NCBI GenBank assembly: GCA_029215795.1
Contig: JARDYH010000005.1
Location: 162,031,814-162,095,813, forward strand
From: Anniella stebbinsi
Lineage: Eukaryota; Chordata; Lepidosauria; Squamata; Anniellidae
Length of the DNA stretch: 64,000 bases
Direction of reading: 5' to 3'
Shown here: piece by piece, positions 41,546-53,648 of the stretch
Layout: each line of letters starts with the position of its first letter
How positions within the stretch are numbered: the stretch's first letter is position 1
Notes under the pieces: model-generated
What the model was told of the DNA's origin: nothing
Database searches by the model: none
The model's input: only the letters and a program-made list of their open reading frames with translations
Made by a program: the position numbers and the translations under genes

Positions 41546-43066
41546 TTATTTGGTATTGCACGAAGTGCTTTCCCATTGCTCCTTTTCCCTCTCCCTCACC
41601 ATACAGATCAAAGCACGAGAGGTGCCTGTTATTTTCCATTGAAGAGAATGTACCAGTTACCCAAAAATGGAGCAGTTTTTCATTGAACTATTCAGAAGAG
41701 CAAATTGAGAGACCTGCTCCAGAAATTGGGGAGGAGGAATGCCACTACGGAGCTTCAGCTCGAATTTCGAAGCGGAGAAAACCCACTTTGCACACTCCTG
41801 TTGGATCACTGCTGTGTAGTCATGGCACTTTGGCAAGCACTTGGTAGCTTCTGCAGCAGCTGCCAAAATTGCAAACTTGCCGCCTATGCATTAATGGCAG
41901 CCACCATTGGTGTGAAAGGGGGAAGTTCACAATTTTGGGAGGTTCTGGAAATTTCACATTTCCCACTTTCATCTTAATGGCAGCAACCAATACCCAGGAT
42001 GGGGGAAAGGTGCAATTCCTGGAGGCTTGGGAAATTACATGTTTCCCCCCACAATGCCAATCAGGGCCATAAAGGATGTAGCAATTTTTGATCAGGAATT
42101 TCCTACTTTGCATCTTCAGGGCCAAACACAGACTTGGGTGCAAACTGTGGTCAATTCCATACCTTTCTGAGATTGCTATCTGATTTAAAGACCAAAAGAA
42201 AAGTGTTTGGCATTACACATATACTTGAGAAATGCATCTGAAGGAACGTGATTCCCCCCCCCCCCAAAAAAAACAGGCAAAACAAAATGGTCTTTAATCA
42301 ATGGGAGAGAAATGCAAACACTTTAAAGATGTATGCATTTGATGCACATAACTGGAAAAATACACATGATAATACACACCTATCTTCCTGCCGCAAGAGA
42401 AAAAGACGATCTCACACAAAGTGACATGGACTCAAGTTGGAATGAACTTTGGGATGGAATTAGGAAAACTTCAGGGAGGTCAGGGTTTGTTGATTCACAC
42501 ATCCCTACTACTAATGCATGATGGTGCAGAACCAGGTCAGGGGGCAATGTACTTCCTCCAGAGTATATAAATATATTCCTATATGTAATGTTATATTGTC
42601 CCATCAGTTTTTGAATTTGCTCCACCCCCCCCCCCCACACACAAAAGGATCTTTACAAATATTTGAATGTGTTTTCTGCAGTAATTTTCCCTTTTAATAA
42701 AGTTATCTAATTATTTGAAAACCTGTTATGTGCATTGTCCATGAAATACCCTTCATACCTTCCTCCAATATCCATGTTTGTGCACATTTTGGAAGGTGTA
42801 AAGCACATTGCAACTTTGGAAAAGTGCAAGTATGTGGTCATTTGTGTGTAGGTTGAGGGGTGAAATTGAGTGTGTTTGTATAGAAATTGGACTGAATAGT
42901 TTTGGGGTTATTTTTGCTTTTTGTTTTTCCACCATCTCCAGCTCTGAAACATCCTTGACTTCTCAATTAAGTTTTCTCTCACTAAAATCTGATCATCAAC
43001 TGTCTATTCCGACACTTCGAAATAAAAGGAATCTCTTAATGATACTATTTTCTTTCCCATTTTTAG
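41546..43066. other. Intron sequence, no gene
   Basis: Poly-C runs near 42255 and 42627. No exon-like segment was recognised before the last exon. Confidence 0.45.
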
Positions 43067-43222
43067 GTACAGGAAATTTTGCTTTTTTTTCCAACTCTAC
43101 GAATTGAGAAATGCAATGTAGGATGCATAAGCGGGGGTTATATATTATGGAACATCTGCTGCGTGACTGATCTGTGTAATTATCCAAAGCCACTTTCGTT
43201 TCACATTTATCCCCCAAAATAA
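43067..43222 (+). CDS. Ly6-like gene last exon with CCVTDLCN, frame conflict
   Basis: Acceptor tttctttcccatttttag at 43049-43066. In the frame ending at TAA 43220-43222 the exon encodes KCNVGCISGG and then CCVTDLCN (43157-43180), the most diagnostic motif of Ly6/three-finger proteins (CCxxDLCN). The frame required by the phase 1 donor of exon 2 instead reads a plausible start (TGNFAFF) but meets TGA at 43105-43107; the two frames differ by one base between 43069 and about 43107. This suggests a one-base indel, or a sequence error. AATAAA follows at 43339. Confidence 0.65.
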   Translation, partial: VQEILLFFPTLRIEKCNVGCISGGYILWNICCVTDLCNYPKPLSFHIYPPK

Positions 43223-43338
43223 GAAACATTATTAACCATGCTTCTTACTGGATAAAGCTTGTTTTAGTCTTTGGTGGCCTCAGCCCAGCTTCTCATATCT
43301 TCTTTATTATGTAGTAGTGAAATATTCTAAATGGCATA

Positions 43339-43344
43339 ATAAAA
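43339..43344 (+). terminator. Polyadenylation signal of the Ly6-like gene
   Basis: AATAAA 117 bp after the stop codon at 43222, a normal 3' UTR length for this family. Confidence 0.55.
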
Positions 43345-43360
43345 CCAGGCATCTTAATGT

Positions 43361-44780
43361 GCAGTATCCTTCTTTGTGTGTGTTAGTATTATGATGGCTG
43401 CCTTAACTAGATACTTTCAGAGGAAACACAGGAGATTCTAGGATCATTTCCTAATAGTATCCTGTTCTGGAGAGAAATACAGATTCCAACGGGGTACGGT
43501 TTGGAAGGACAACGGGCACTTGACAAGACCTTTCAGATAGAAGTGAAAACTTGAAGCCTTACATGGCCTTTGCATGCCTTATGTGTTTGAAAGCAAAGCC
43601 ATATTTGCCACAGAGTGTAACCTAGAGAAAGAGGTTCAGCCTTTTGGTCTCTCTGATGAGTATTTCTCTGTGAGACAAATTGTTGGGTGTCAGGTGCTTC
43701 GTAGACAATTCACAGGGCTGGCCCTGTGAATTGTAGACTGAAGACTTGGCAATTTGTCATGAGAAAATGTATCTCTGCTTCTCTGTTATGTGCTTATCTC
43801 AAATGGTAGGCCGAAGGCCTTGAAAGTTCTCTGGGAATTAAACTATGTTTTGCAAAGGTGGGGGCTATCTTCCTCACACTGTGGCGTCATCAGAAGAGGT
43901 TGAACCGTGCCACCCTGTTGGCACGTGAGTTTAGATTACAGGCCTGAAGCCCTGTCCATCAAAGTAGCTTAGAATTGCCCAGCCTCCACGCTATATTACC
44001 TTTGTCCTGAGAGTAATTCCTTTGCTAGGAATTATCTCGTCAAACCTCTTGCTGCTTGTGTGCTACTCTGCTGTTGTGAGTTTCTATCTGATTTAGAATT
44101 GTATGAGACACTCTGTACATGTTCTGTTGCTGTTTAGACTTAGAACTTCTACGAACTATGCCATGAAAAGTGCACTGTGGCTTTTCATAGATTTGGACTT
44201 GTGATTACTGTTCTGGATTCATGTTCTATAGCCTGCTGTCTCCCTCCATGGAGCCAAAGTTACGGGCAGAGGGAGGCAGAAGCTGATTGTTGCTGTTCTA
44301 CAATTCTGTGTGTTTGGGACCTGTGAGAGGACCTTCCTCAGAGCTAAAGCTCATTGAATTGGGAAGGCTCCCTAGGTCGAAGAGGTTCAGTTCCTGACGT
44401 CTTGCTTCGGTGATCTGCTCAGCGTTCCCTGACAGGCTGAGTCTGATTTAGTTCAAGATAGTCTTACCTTCTGTCTGGAGGCTTTCCGTGACTGTCCCTA
44501 TGTTCCAGAGGATTCCAGTGCAGTGTGGCCGCTCCTGCCCTCTAAGGACTAGGGTTAATCTCTAAATGTCTACCCCTGAGTGAGTGCTGTTCTCATTAAG
44601 CCATTCTACCTGAAAGCTGTGTGGTCCGTATTCAGCTTCAAGTGTGTGATTGCAGAAATGAAACCGTCATGCTTTGAATTCCGTGTGATTTACAATAAAA
44701 GAAATCTCACTGTTATTGTTGTGTATCAGTGTGCCTACAGTCGTGAGCAAAAGCTTAGAGAGTTAGCCAGAGTCACGACA
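43361..44780. repeat. LTR-like region, class uncertain
   Basis: 44150-44450 shares short blocks with 7401-7723. Around 44640-44760 a CAATAAAAG signal followed by a tctcactgttattg string resembles the 56390-56500 region (aataaaagaattctcactg). This looks like remnants of a long LTR, but ends and target duplication are not visible. Confidence 0.35.
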
Positions 44781-46038
44781 TAAATGGCTCCAGATGTGGG
44801 GTCATCTCAGTTCCCATATAGAACAATCAATGTTTAAGGTGGAGAACATTTCTACCATGGTTTTCTTTATTCACCTAGATTAATAAAAGCATGGGCTATT
44901 ACTTTTCACTGCCATGCATTTTGATGGTGTGATCATCCAACTTAGTCCACAAGGCTAAGGGAACCTCCATGTCTGCCCTCGTGGACTCAGTTGTACGTGT
45001 CTAGGTGTGAGAGTGGTCTCATGTCCCTAGTGCTCATGAACTCCTTGGAAGTGTTTGGTCATCAGTCCTCACTGGCTTCGAGGATTGATTCCCTCCCCAC
45101 ACCAGTGGCGGCACCACAAAAAAAAGTCAGGGAGGGGCACAGAAGGGCCAATGTATATTTCTATGTGGGCGGACTAGGGCCCACATGTTAAGATCTCTGA
45201 AAGAAAAGCAGTGGTATATCACACTAAAAATGCCACCCTAGCCATATATTCTGAAATAAATCATATATTGATTAATTTTAGGCTGACCATATGAAAAGGA
45301 GGACAGGGCTCATGTCACTTTAACCATCAGGAAAAAGGCTTTCAAACAAGTCAGTCATCCACTGCACAAGCATTAACTTGGCATATAGATTAGACAGACA
45401 GAACACTTTCTTTAGGAAACAGTTACTTTTCAACCAGTGCAAGCAGAACCAGGAAGGTAGATTCTTAGTGTAAGGAAAGTAAGAGCAAATGGAGGCACTT
45501 GGGCCCTTTACTCCTAGGAAACTCAATGCACGTGAAGTAGTAGTCTAAAGATCCAAAAGATGAAGTTTTTGAAGATGAAACTTCTGATGAAGATAGTTGT
45601 TTCTTTTTTATTGCAATCCATTGCCTTTGTAATATGGAATAAAAGAAAGAAGAGGCATTGAATATGGTGGGATCAATTGACTGAACATTCATAGGCTTGT
45701 ACTGTGAGTATATCCTCCCCACCCCCATTCCTGTCATAATTCTCTGAGCAGAAATAAGGAAAATGTGGAGAAGGTACAGATTACTTCTTTCCTCTCCCTC
45801 TCATTTTTCCTGGCCTACTGTCCTGGGGGAAAAAAGGGAAAGATCCATGGAATAAGCAGATTAACTCTTCCGCGGGTGATCTAGATGGCTCTGGAGTATA
45901 ATTTAGAGAACTGCCAAGAATAAGTTTAGGCATCAGGGGTTATAAGTGTGATGCATTTATGAGTAAGTGTCCCCACCCTAATCTTAATTTTTTTCTTGGA
46001 GGAAAAAAAACAGCAGAATATAAATGCAATAAATAAAG
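44781..46038. other. No gene; short MITE end at 45280-45325
   Basis: 45280-45325 carries taggctgaccatatgaaaaggaggacagggctcat-like sequence, cut short. The rest shows nothing recognisable. Confidence 0.5.
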
Positions 46039-46599
46039 TAGGGATGTGCACGGCCAAAAATATTGTATCACATAGTTATCAGAAATTCGGATCAAAATTT
46101 TTTTTGGATCCGATTATATCAGAGGTTAATCGTATCGAATCATATCCAATTTCCGATAATTATCAGAAATCTGATATTTATTTCTGATCCCTATTTTGCC
46201 CTACAGAGTTGCTTTTTGAGATAGAAATACCTAAACCTTCTGTATTTTCAATGATACAGGCTTGAAACTTGGTCACCGTGCAGACTGAGTGCTGCTAGTC
46301 AAGTGTGCCAAATTACAGAATAATCAGTGCAAGCGTTACTCGGAAGTAAGCTTTCAAAATCCACTTTTTCAGGTGGCTGAAATGTGGTCCTTTTTCAAGA
46401 GACTTCCATTACACATGGGCAACTCACAGATGGCCTTGAGGGGACTCATCTGTGCCCAATTTCAGAGGCAAAGCTGCAGGTGTTACTTGGAAGTAAGCTC
46501 AAAATACATGCACTGTATCTGGGAATCCACTCCATGCTGCTACGAAGTGCTATAATAATAATAACTCCTCATGTTTAATGATCTAGTGCTTAAAGTTGG

Positions 46600-49010
46600 G
46601 AACTTTACCGAAGGGCTGGAGGGAGTGGACTCATGACATAGCTTGTCTCCATGTTGTTATTGAAGCCAGAAATGCACATGCACACATTGACCCTCCAAGG
46701 TGGGCAGGGCAGGCTCCTGGCTCAAAATAGGCAACATGTGATATCCTTCTGCATCCCCTCACTAATGGAGGTTAGGAGGAGGAAGACGATCCCCATGCAC
46801 AGATGGCAGGCAGGCTGATGCAGGCAGAAAGGCAGTTCTTTTGGGCAGAGCTGGGCACATTGGCTGGAGGTGCATTGGCTTCAAAAAGGCAATGTGTGAG
46901 GGATGCTTTGGCAATCCCTCACTAATGGAGTCCACAAGGAGGAGGAGGAAGGCCATCCCCTTGCACACTCTGCAGTCAGGCTGGTGTGCTTTTGTTTTGA
47001 CCACAATTGTGTAGTGTTATCCTTTGTAGCTGGATCATTTAAAGGTTAGCTAGTCCATTCCTAATCCTTGTCACCACCGACTGCACATCTTGCAGGTAGC
47101 AGCTTGACAGGCCAGCCCTCACGTGTTACCCACTCCCAATTTTAAACCATAAGGACACTGTGATCCCATCGGTGCTGTGTGTGACTGGTGCAGGACTTCA
47201 GTATGAATGTGGGCACAGTACATAGGTACCAAAAAACGGAAACAGGTTGAGCAGGAGGGGGAACCCACACCCAGGTTGAAATCATAATAATGGGGGGGGG
47301 CAAAGAGCATAACCAAGCCAGAGGCAAGGAGGAGGACGGGGAACAGTTTGGAGATGCCAATCCAACTGAACTCAGTCTTCGGACCATGCCACCCTCTCGC
47401 CAGATTTGGTAGAGGTGGGCACATTGGTTGGAGCAGAGGCAAAAGTTAAGGTCAGAGCAGAGGTGGACACATTGGATGGAGGAGAGGGAAAAGTTAAGGT
47501 CTGAGCAGAGGTGGACACATTGGATGGAGCAGTGGAGGACCCACTCAATTAAACTGGTTGTGAGGAACTATGCTCAGTGAAGTCATCGCTCTCCTTAGCA
47601 CAGTGGAGCACCCACTCAACGGAACTGGGTGTGAGGAACTATGCTCAGTTAAGTCATCACTCTGCGTGGCACAGTGAGTGGAGTACCCACTCAACAGAAC
47701 TGAGTCTATGCTCAGTGAAGTCAGCCTTTCTTGAAGACAAGCCAGCTGTAGCCTGACAGGGCCTCATTGGGGCAGGAGATACCACTACAGCGGAAAATGG
47801 ATGATCCCATTAAAAGCATATCTGCTTATTATTATCTGCACCTATGCATGGCACAGTGAGTGGACACACTCCATGGAACTGAACGGACTGTGAGCAGGAA
47901 CTATGCTCCTAGGTAGCAGTAGCAGAACTGCTGCTAACTTATCTTATTCATTAGGCCATGCATGTCTAAGTACAAATGAAAGGATATTGGGAGGTAGGGG
48001 AATAGTATGGGCATACTTTTACTCTTGCAGGGCCTCATTGTGTCAGGAGATTCCCATGCAATGTGGCCACCTGGTTGATCCATGCAGAAGCATATAGATG
48101 TGATGCACCACTGACAACTGTGAATGCCATCAAAACAACCATCACACACCACCTTGACTTCATCGTGCTTAAATAACCAAGTCTGCCCACCATCCCCATG
48201 CAGGCAGGTTGGCAGTTCTGTATGGCAGAGCTGTACACATTCGCTGGAGCAGAGGCAAAAGTCAATGTCTGGGCAGAGGTGGGCACATTGGCTGGAGCAG
48301 TGGAAAATAAAGTCAAGGTGTGAGGGATGCTTTTGCAATCCCTCACTAATTGAGTCCACAAGAAGCCGGAGGATAATCCCCGTGCAGACAGGATCAGTCA
48401 GGCAGCCTGTCTGAAGCCCCAAGGAAGCTGGGCTACACCTGAATTAGGTGAAGTCAATGAGTTGCATGAATTGATGAGGGAGTTTGCCTCTCATCAAAGG
48501 AAAGCTAGATTTTTAAACAACACGTATGGCTACAAGCAGCCCTGCAAGGCAGACATAGTACGACTTCCAAAAAAAATTAAACAGTCAGATGTAAAGCCAG
48601 ATGATTCCCATGCACAGATGGCAGGCAGGCAGATGCAGGCAGGCAGGCTGGCTGTTCTTTTGGGCAGGGGTGGCAGGAAGCTCCTCCACAGTCCAGGCTT
48701 TTGAAGCGCCAAACAAGACTTGCTGCTCCACCTGAACTGGGTGAAGTCAAGGAGTTCAATGACTTGATGAGGGAGTTTGCCTGTCAAGACAGGAAACCTC
48801 AATATTTTAACTTAACATTCTGTAAGGCTACAAGCGGCCCTGCAAGGCGGGCCAAGTAGTACTTACAAAAAAATAAAATAAAACAGGCAGACGTCCAGTT
48901 CAGAAGATCATCTCACAGATGGCTTTGAGGGGACTCATCTGTGCCCAATTTCAGATGCAAAGCTACAGATGTTACTTGGAAGGCAGGCACAATAAAACAG
49001 CCAAACGTAC
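46600..49010. repeat. Complex tandem repeats inside hAT remnant
   Basis: About 60-bp repeats at 47400-47530 (gaggtgggcacattgg). Repeats of ccactcaac..gaactg..gtgaggaactatgctcag at 47540-47900. A roughly 250-bp unit twice at 48420-48600 and 48690-48900 (gatgagggagtttgcct, gctacaagc.gccctgcaaggc). Scattered copies of ccccatgcacagatggcaggcagg at 46790, 48190 and 48605. Confidence 0.7.
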
Positions 49011-49172
49011 ATCCTTTCCAAATGGGATGGTAGGAGAAAAAGGATCCCTTGGAATCCTTCCATCAGCGTTGACTTCCTGAGCTGTAAAAACAGCAAATAA
49101 AAATGAAAATTATGAACACAAAAATGAAAAATGAAAAGTCGAGCCTGCCCGAGTCAAAGAAAGATGGGTCTC

Positions 49173-49500
49173 TCACTCCCCCGAGGGCTTGAGGGTGGGG
49201 TATCCCAGCAGGGGAAGATTGGCTTTGAGAAAGACCAGTTGCTCCACCAACTCAGGGTCCAAGTGGGAGTGGTGGGGTGTCACGACATTGCCTGCCATTG
49301 AAAACAAAAGCTCGCTTGGAACGCTGGTCAATTCATCTCTGACCACTCGAGCCAGGTCTGGCCACATATGGCTCTGGGATGACCAGTAGGCCAGGGGTTC
49401 CACAGAGATGTTCTCCTTGGCTTCTGCCAGGTAACTCTGCACAACAGTTGCAGCATCATCCTGATGGGAAAGTTGGTCACCTGCCCGACCAGATCTGCAA
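49173..49500 (-). pseudogene. hAT transposase C-terminal dimerisation fragment
   Basis: Matches the end of the transposase in hAT copy 2: DDAATVVQSYLAE, PLAYWSSQSHMWPDLARVV, FSMAGNVVTPHHSHLD and VEQLVFLKANLPLLGYPTL. This hAT C-terminal region mediates dimerisation and completes the RNase-H-like fold. Upstream sequence is replaced by a hairpin and a GC-rich element, so only about 110 residues survive. Confidence 0.82.
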
Positions 49501-49504
49501 ACAG

Positions 49505-49535
49505 GTGCATCTTGAAGTTTTGCTTCAAGATGCAC
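49505..49535. repeat. Perfect 13-bp hairpin
   Basis: gtgcatcttgaag, a ttttg loop, then cttcaagatgcac. It lies exactly where transposase homology stops. Confidence 0.9.
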
Positions 49536-49559
49536 ATGGGCAAATTGTTTGTCAGTAGA

Positions 49560-50123
49560 TTCTGAGCACCGGAGGGAAGACTAAGCAGGTAAGTGCCTCG
49601 TGCCCCCCCCGCCCCCCCGCCCTGCGCACCCGTGCCAGACATGTGCCGCCCCCCCGACCCGCCCTGCGCCCCCGCGCCGCCCCCCCGGCCCACACTCCTT
49701 ACCTGCTGCTGCTGGGGCCCGGGCGTCCGCTTCCCTCCATGCTCGGAATCTACTGAGAAACAGGCTTCCTGGCCTGTCTCTCAGTAGGCGCCGGGTGATG
49801 ACGTCATCACCCAGCGTGCTACTGAGCGACAGGCCACGAAGCCTGCTTCTCAGTAGATTCCGAGCACCGGAGGGAAGCAGACGGATGCCCCAGTAAGTGC
49901 CTCCCGCTGCCAGCCTCCCGCCACCGCCGCATGACCCAACGCCGCACCGGTTTGCCCCCGCCGCCCCCCGGTTGGCCCGGCTCCCCCCAGGGCCATCTGG
50001 TCACCATTTTGGGGGGCTAAATTTCCAAATTTGGCCCCCCAAAATGGTTTTTCTGCCCGGATGCGGATTTGCTCCCCATTTCCCGGGCATGTCCGGACAA
50101 ATCCGGGCGTCTGGTCACCCTAC
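49560..50123. mobile_element. GC-rich element with CRE palindrome and ggtgaccag-type terminus
   Basis: A palindrome is centred on TGACGTCA at 49799-49806 with arms such as tctactgaga/tctcagtaga. Outward GTAAG strings occur at about 49588 (gcaggtaagtg) and, inverted, near 49699. The right end (50085-50123) is the inverted ccggacaaatccgggcg with ctggtcaccctac, like 26907. The left end is not resolved. Confidence 0.55.
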
Positions 50124-52104
50124 GTTTCTATACCAAGCTGTTTGCCTGGGATGGCCCCTGGCTGGTCCCTATGCACCAATGGTGTGTATATTAGGTACTT
50201 CTGGGATTGCCCTCCCTCCCTCTACACCCCTATGGTGTAGAAAGGGCCTATGTTTACCCTGCATAGCCCAGGCTCCCATTAAGTCTGGAAGACAGCCCAT
50301 TTTGGGCCTATCCAAGTTGTTTTGAAAATAATTTCAAAAAATTATATATTTCAGTGAGCTTTACAATGCAAAATTTTATGCAGAGTCCCCTTTTGAAATT
50401 GCACTACTTAATGCAGAAACAAGGCGGAATGAACTTAAGGGTGAACACATGTCAAATAGACATAGGTAAAACACAGAATGATCTTACCATTCCTAGGGTT
50501 TACCTTGTAATTGCCACCATCGGCTCCACTTCACAGCAGCCATTCCATCTGGCTGTAGAAGAGGGAGGGATGGGAATCAGGGCCACTCCATTCGCTCTGC
50601 AGAGAGACCAGCTCCACTTGGCTCTTCTTCTTCCTGGACCAATTCCATCCCAAGTGGTCATGTTCTTCCATTGATAATGTAGTGTTTGTAGGCATTTTTC
50701 AAGGTACATATCTATCCGTGCACATTTTTTCAAACGTACACGTCCTTTGGAATGCATTTGGTGGGGTGGATAATGTGTGTCATTTGACTTCAGGTTGTGC
50801 TGGAATATGGTGAACTGAGTAAATCCAGATGAATAATGTACTGAAACTAATTTCTCATACATCCCTGTGTTTCACATTCAAACAAACTCAACCTCCTTCA
50901 GTTGTGGGACATATAACAAGCTCACCAAAGATGATGATCTCAACCTTGAACAGAGCCAAGGAAATGCTCACTGCCCACGCCTGTTGTTATTTTTGGAAGG
51001 GAAGCTGCCATTGTGCCAATGAAGTGTTGCCACGAGAGAAAAGGGCTAATCCCACCCTCCTGCACACCACACTCCTGGCTTTTGTCCACATGAGATTCAC
51101 ACCCTTTCTTACCACCATTTTGCTAATCCCATCCTCACCTTCATGAGTGACACATTTATGGATTATACACCTTATCAACATAGCTGAGCTGTTGCTCCCT
51201 TTTTCTTTTTTATGAAGTCGGTGTGCACATTTCTTCAGAGAGGAAGCACACTATTTGGAAGGCACTTTATAAAGCAAAGCAAAACCAGGTGGAAAGGAAA
51301 TGTTTTGTGTAGGACAATGATGTTTAAAAATCTTTACGGTCAATTAAAAGCATTCCTCCAGTCAGAGTGGTTTCTTGGGGGGTGGGGAAGGGTATGAACA
51401 GGATGGCTGCTTCGAGCACCAAATTATATTAGGGAACCAAAATGACCCCCTTAAAAGTGGTGACAGTCCTCTAGTTCCTGCCCTTTGCTAGCCACCCACC
51501 CATACGTGCCACCCAGAGATCGAGTGACTCTCTCACACAAACACAAGCTCTCTCACTCAGAGGAATCTCCTAGAACAAGAGAGCAGGTGAGCTCTCTGGA
51601 ATGCTGTGAAGATCAAAGAAATGGACTGACATTGTTCATCACCTGCTCGGCCCTCCAGACTTTGCCTTGCATCCCTACAAGCTTGATATGCAACAAGTCA
51701 GGCCACCTCGTGGATTGTCTGGGGGAGGGGTGGCTTCACAAATAGAAAAAGGCACAAATTGCAGTCATTATCTGTGTGATTTGAGCAAATTTGCTAAACT
51801 TCTATTATCAAAATAAAACAAAAACCCACCAAAACCTAGATTTTGGGGGAAACCTGCAGCTCAGATCACAATTGTATGCCAGTTGGGCAGCAGAAATCTG
51901 TCAGGCCAGAAAGCAGCAGGATTTGCAAACAACAGCCATCCCTACCAATAATCCAAAAGGACAGACGCTCTCCAGGGCCCCTTCACAATGAATGCTTCAC
52001 TCTAAGGAAGAGCTCCTCAGAGCACATCACGAAGGGGGGAGGCAGGTGGTGGGGAGGGACAGAAGAGCCAGAGGCAGTAAGCCTATGTGCACCAGTTGCT
52101 GGGG
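50124..52104. other. No gene; repeat shared with 22320-22490
   Basis: 50140-50260 is the (CCCT)n-poor relative of 22320-22490. From 50300 to 52104 I recognise neither a gene nor a known repeat. Confidence 0.45.
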
Positions 52105-53648
52105 AATATGGGAGGGAGGGTTCTGTTGCATGTGTGTCCTGTTTGGGGATTTTCTGTGAGCAGCTGTGTGAACAAAAAAAATGGAATAGATGGAGCCTTG
52201 GTCTGATCCAGCAGGGCTCTCATCACAGTCTTAAGAGAAATAGGAGGGTGGTGGCTGGAGAAGAAGGGGAGATTGGATCAGTGCAATGAGATTATGGCTA
52301 TGGGTGGGTGAGGGAAGTACAGAGGTGGTCTGTCCCTGTGTATGCAGCCCCGTTGCTTCTGCATTAGACATACAAACTCTTCTTCCTGATGGGCTCCTCC
52401 TATCTAACAGCTATAGGACAGGCAGGTACATACTCTCCATGCTGGCATTCAACATGGTTTCTGCATCAGGGCCCTTCAGAAAATTGCCCTGAAAAGCTCT
52501 GAATGCAACAAATCAGCCCCGGAGGTATCTGTCACCTTTAATTATGCTCATCGGAGAGCCAGTCTACAGTCTCTGATAAACCTGGCTTTGGTACCAGCCA
52601 TGTGAGGAAAGGCTGAGTAAGACAGCATGTTTCCCCATTGATATAGAAGGACTTGGCAGGAGCATCTTCTACTAACATCCCATTCCCATTCGACTTTCGG
52701 TGATCCATCATTAGGTGTTAATAAGGTGACGTTACAAAGTGGGAAAAAATCTTACTGCAAATGGGGAAGAGAGTCTGATATAATTTCATGAGTACATCGT
52801 GTACAGACAAATTCAGAATGTTTAATCTAGTCGCTGGAATGATTACAAATATGTTTTGAACATGTGGAACCTGCCCCAAACGAGGCAAAGTGGAATTCTC
52901 CGGTTCAGTGTTCCGGACAGGCAGCCATGCTGTCTTTCCGAAGACTCCATTGCATTTCTCCCCTTTCCTGCCTTTTTTTCCACCAACTGTCAATTAAAAT
53001 TCTATGACCACCAAGCACACACAATTCTCAGTGAGCTGTCTTGGTTTCTCTCCTACCACTTACATTTTTTTTCTTCCTTTCAATTTCCCCCCTAATTCTG
53101 CAAATCTTGGCGTTCAACTGAGCATGTCTATATCTGTCTCTGAGTTCACAGTAGGCCCATTGCAGGCAGAAGGGGGAAGTAACAAGATGAGACAACTGTA
53201 TATGGTATCAAATTTGGGTCACATTTATTGAAGATCTGCATAGGGAATCTGGGTGGGCCCCAAACCATAGAGTGGTGGCTTTTTCTCACACCATGAGCCC
53301 ATAACTCTTGAGCGTCAGTCTTGGGAATCCCACTTCCCTGTCCTTGTGCTTGTCGGTGGGGACCAATGACTTCTGCTTGGAACCTGATTCCCACAATGCT
53401 CACTTCGTGTGTCAAATTTATTATGCTATTGAGGCACCTGAACGAAGGCTGGTGGCTCCGATTTTGTTGGGGCTGAAAATTCACTCTGGAGGAGCTATTC
53501 ACCTGCTGAGCCCTATTAACAAAATAAGGCCAGAACCTTCAACAGCTGCTTTAACGTTCTGTCTGGCTGTGTCTGAAATCCTGAGTGGATTCTCAGCTGC
53601 ATCAAAATCAGAGCCACCAGCCTCCACTGCTGCAACAAGCATTATTAT
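52105..53648. repeat. Duplicated block A, copy 2, left part
   Basis: Matches 1-1590. The minus frame at 52718-52993 corresponds to 668-997 but is shortened by a stop and carries mostly replacement changes. It ends with the target-site copy attattat at 53641-53648. Confidence 0.85.

Larger units (their letters stand above)
23367..43345 (+). pseudogene. Ly6/uPAR three-finger protein gene, three exons, probably decaying
   Basis: A host gene reconstructed from splice signals. A TATA box precedes a signal-peptide exon (23473-23524, phase 1 donor); a 111-nt candidate second exon (38423-38533) has phase 1 at both ends; the last exon from 43067 carries the family's C-terminal CC..D.CN signature, a stop and a poly(A) signal. 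Ly6, PLA2-inhibitor-gamma and related three-finger proteins have this three-exon plan and are secreted or GPI-anchored. I cannot tell which subfamily this is, and nothing shows it to be a venom component. Exon 2 has two cysteines where five or so are usual, and the phase predicted for exon 3 meets TGA at 43105, one base out from the CCVTDLCN frame. The 20-kb span is inflated by transposons in both introns. Exons 1 and 3 are the stronger calls. Confidence 0.5.
46039..49500 (-). mobile_element. Third hAT copy, remnant with tandem repeats
   Basis: The left end is tagggatgtgcacggcc at 46039, the same terminal type as the other hATs, followed by AT-rich GATCC/TATCGAAT palindromic sequence. A transposase C-terminus lies at the right on the minus strand (49173-49500), so 46039 would be the 3' end. 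Between them is about 2.9 kb of complex tandem repeats. The 5' part of the gene and the other terminus are missing. Confidence 0.65.

Noticed and set aside
23473..43222. Three-finger venom toxin gene
   Set aside because: The fold family fits, but cysteines are too few in exon 2 and nothing distinguishes a toxin from an ordinary Ly6 or PLA2-inhibitor-like protein.
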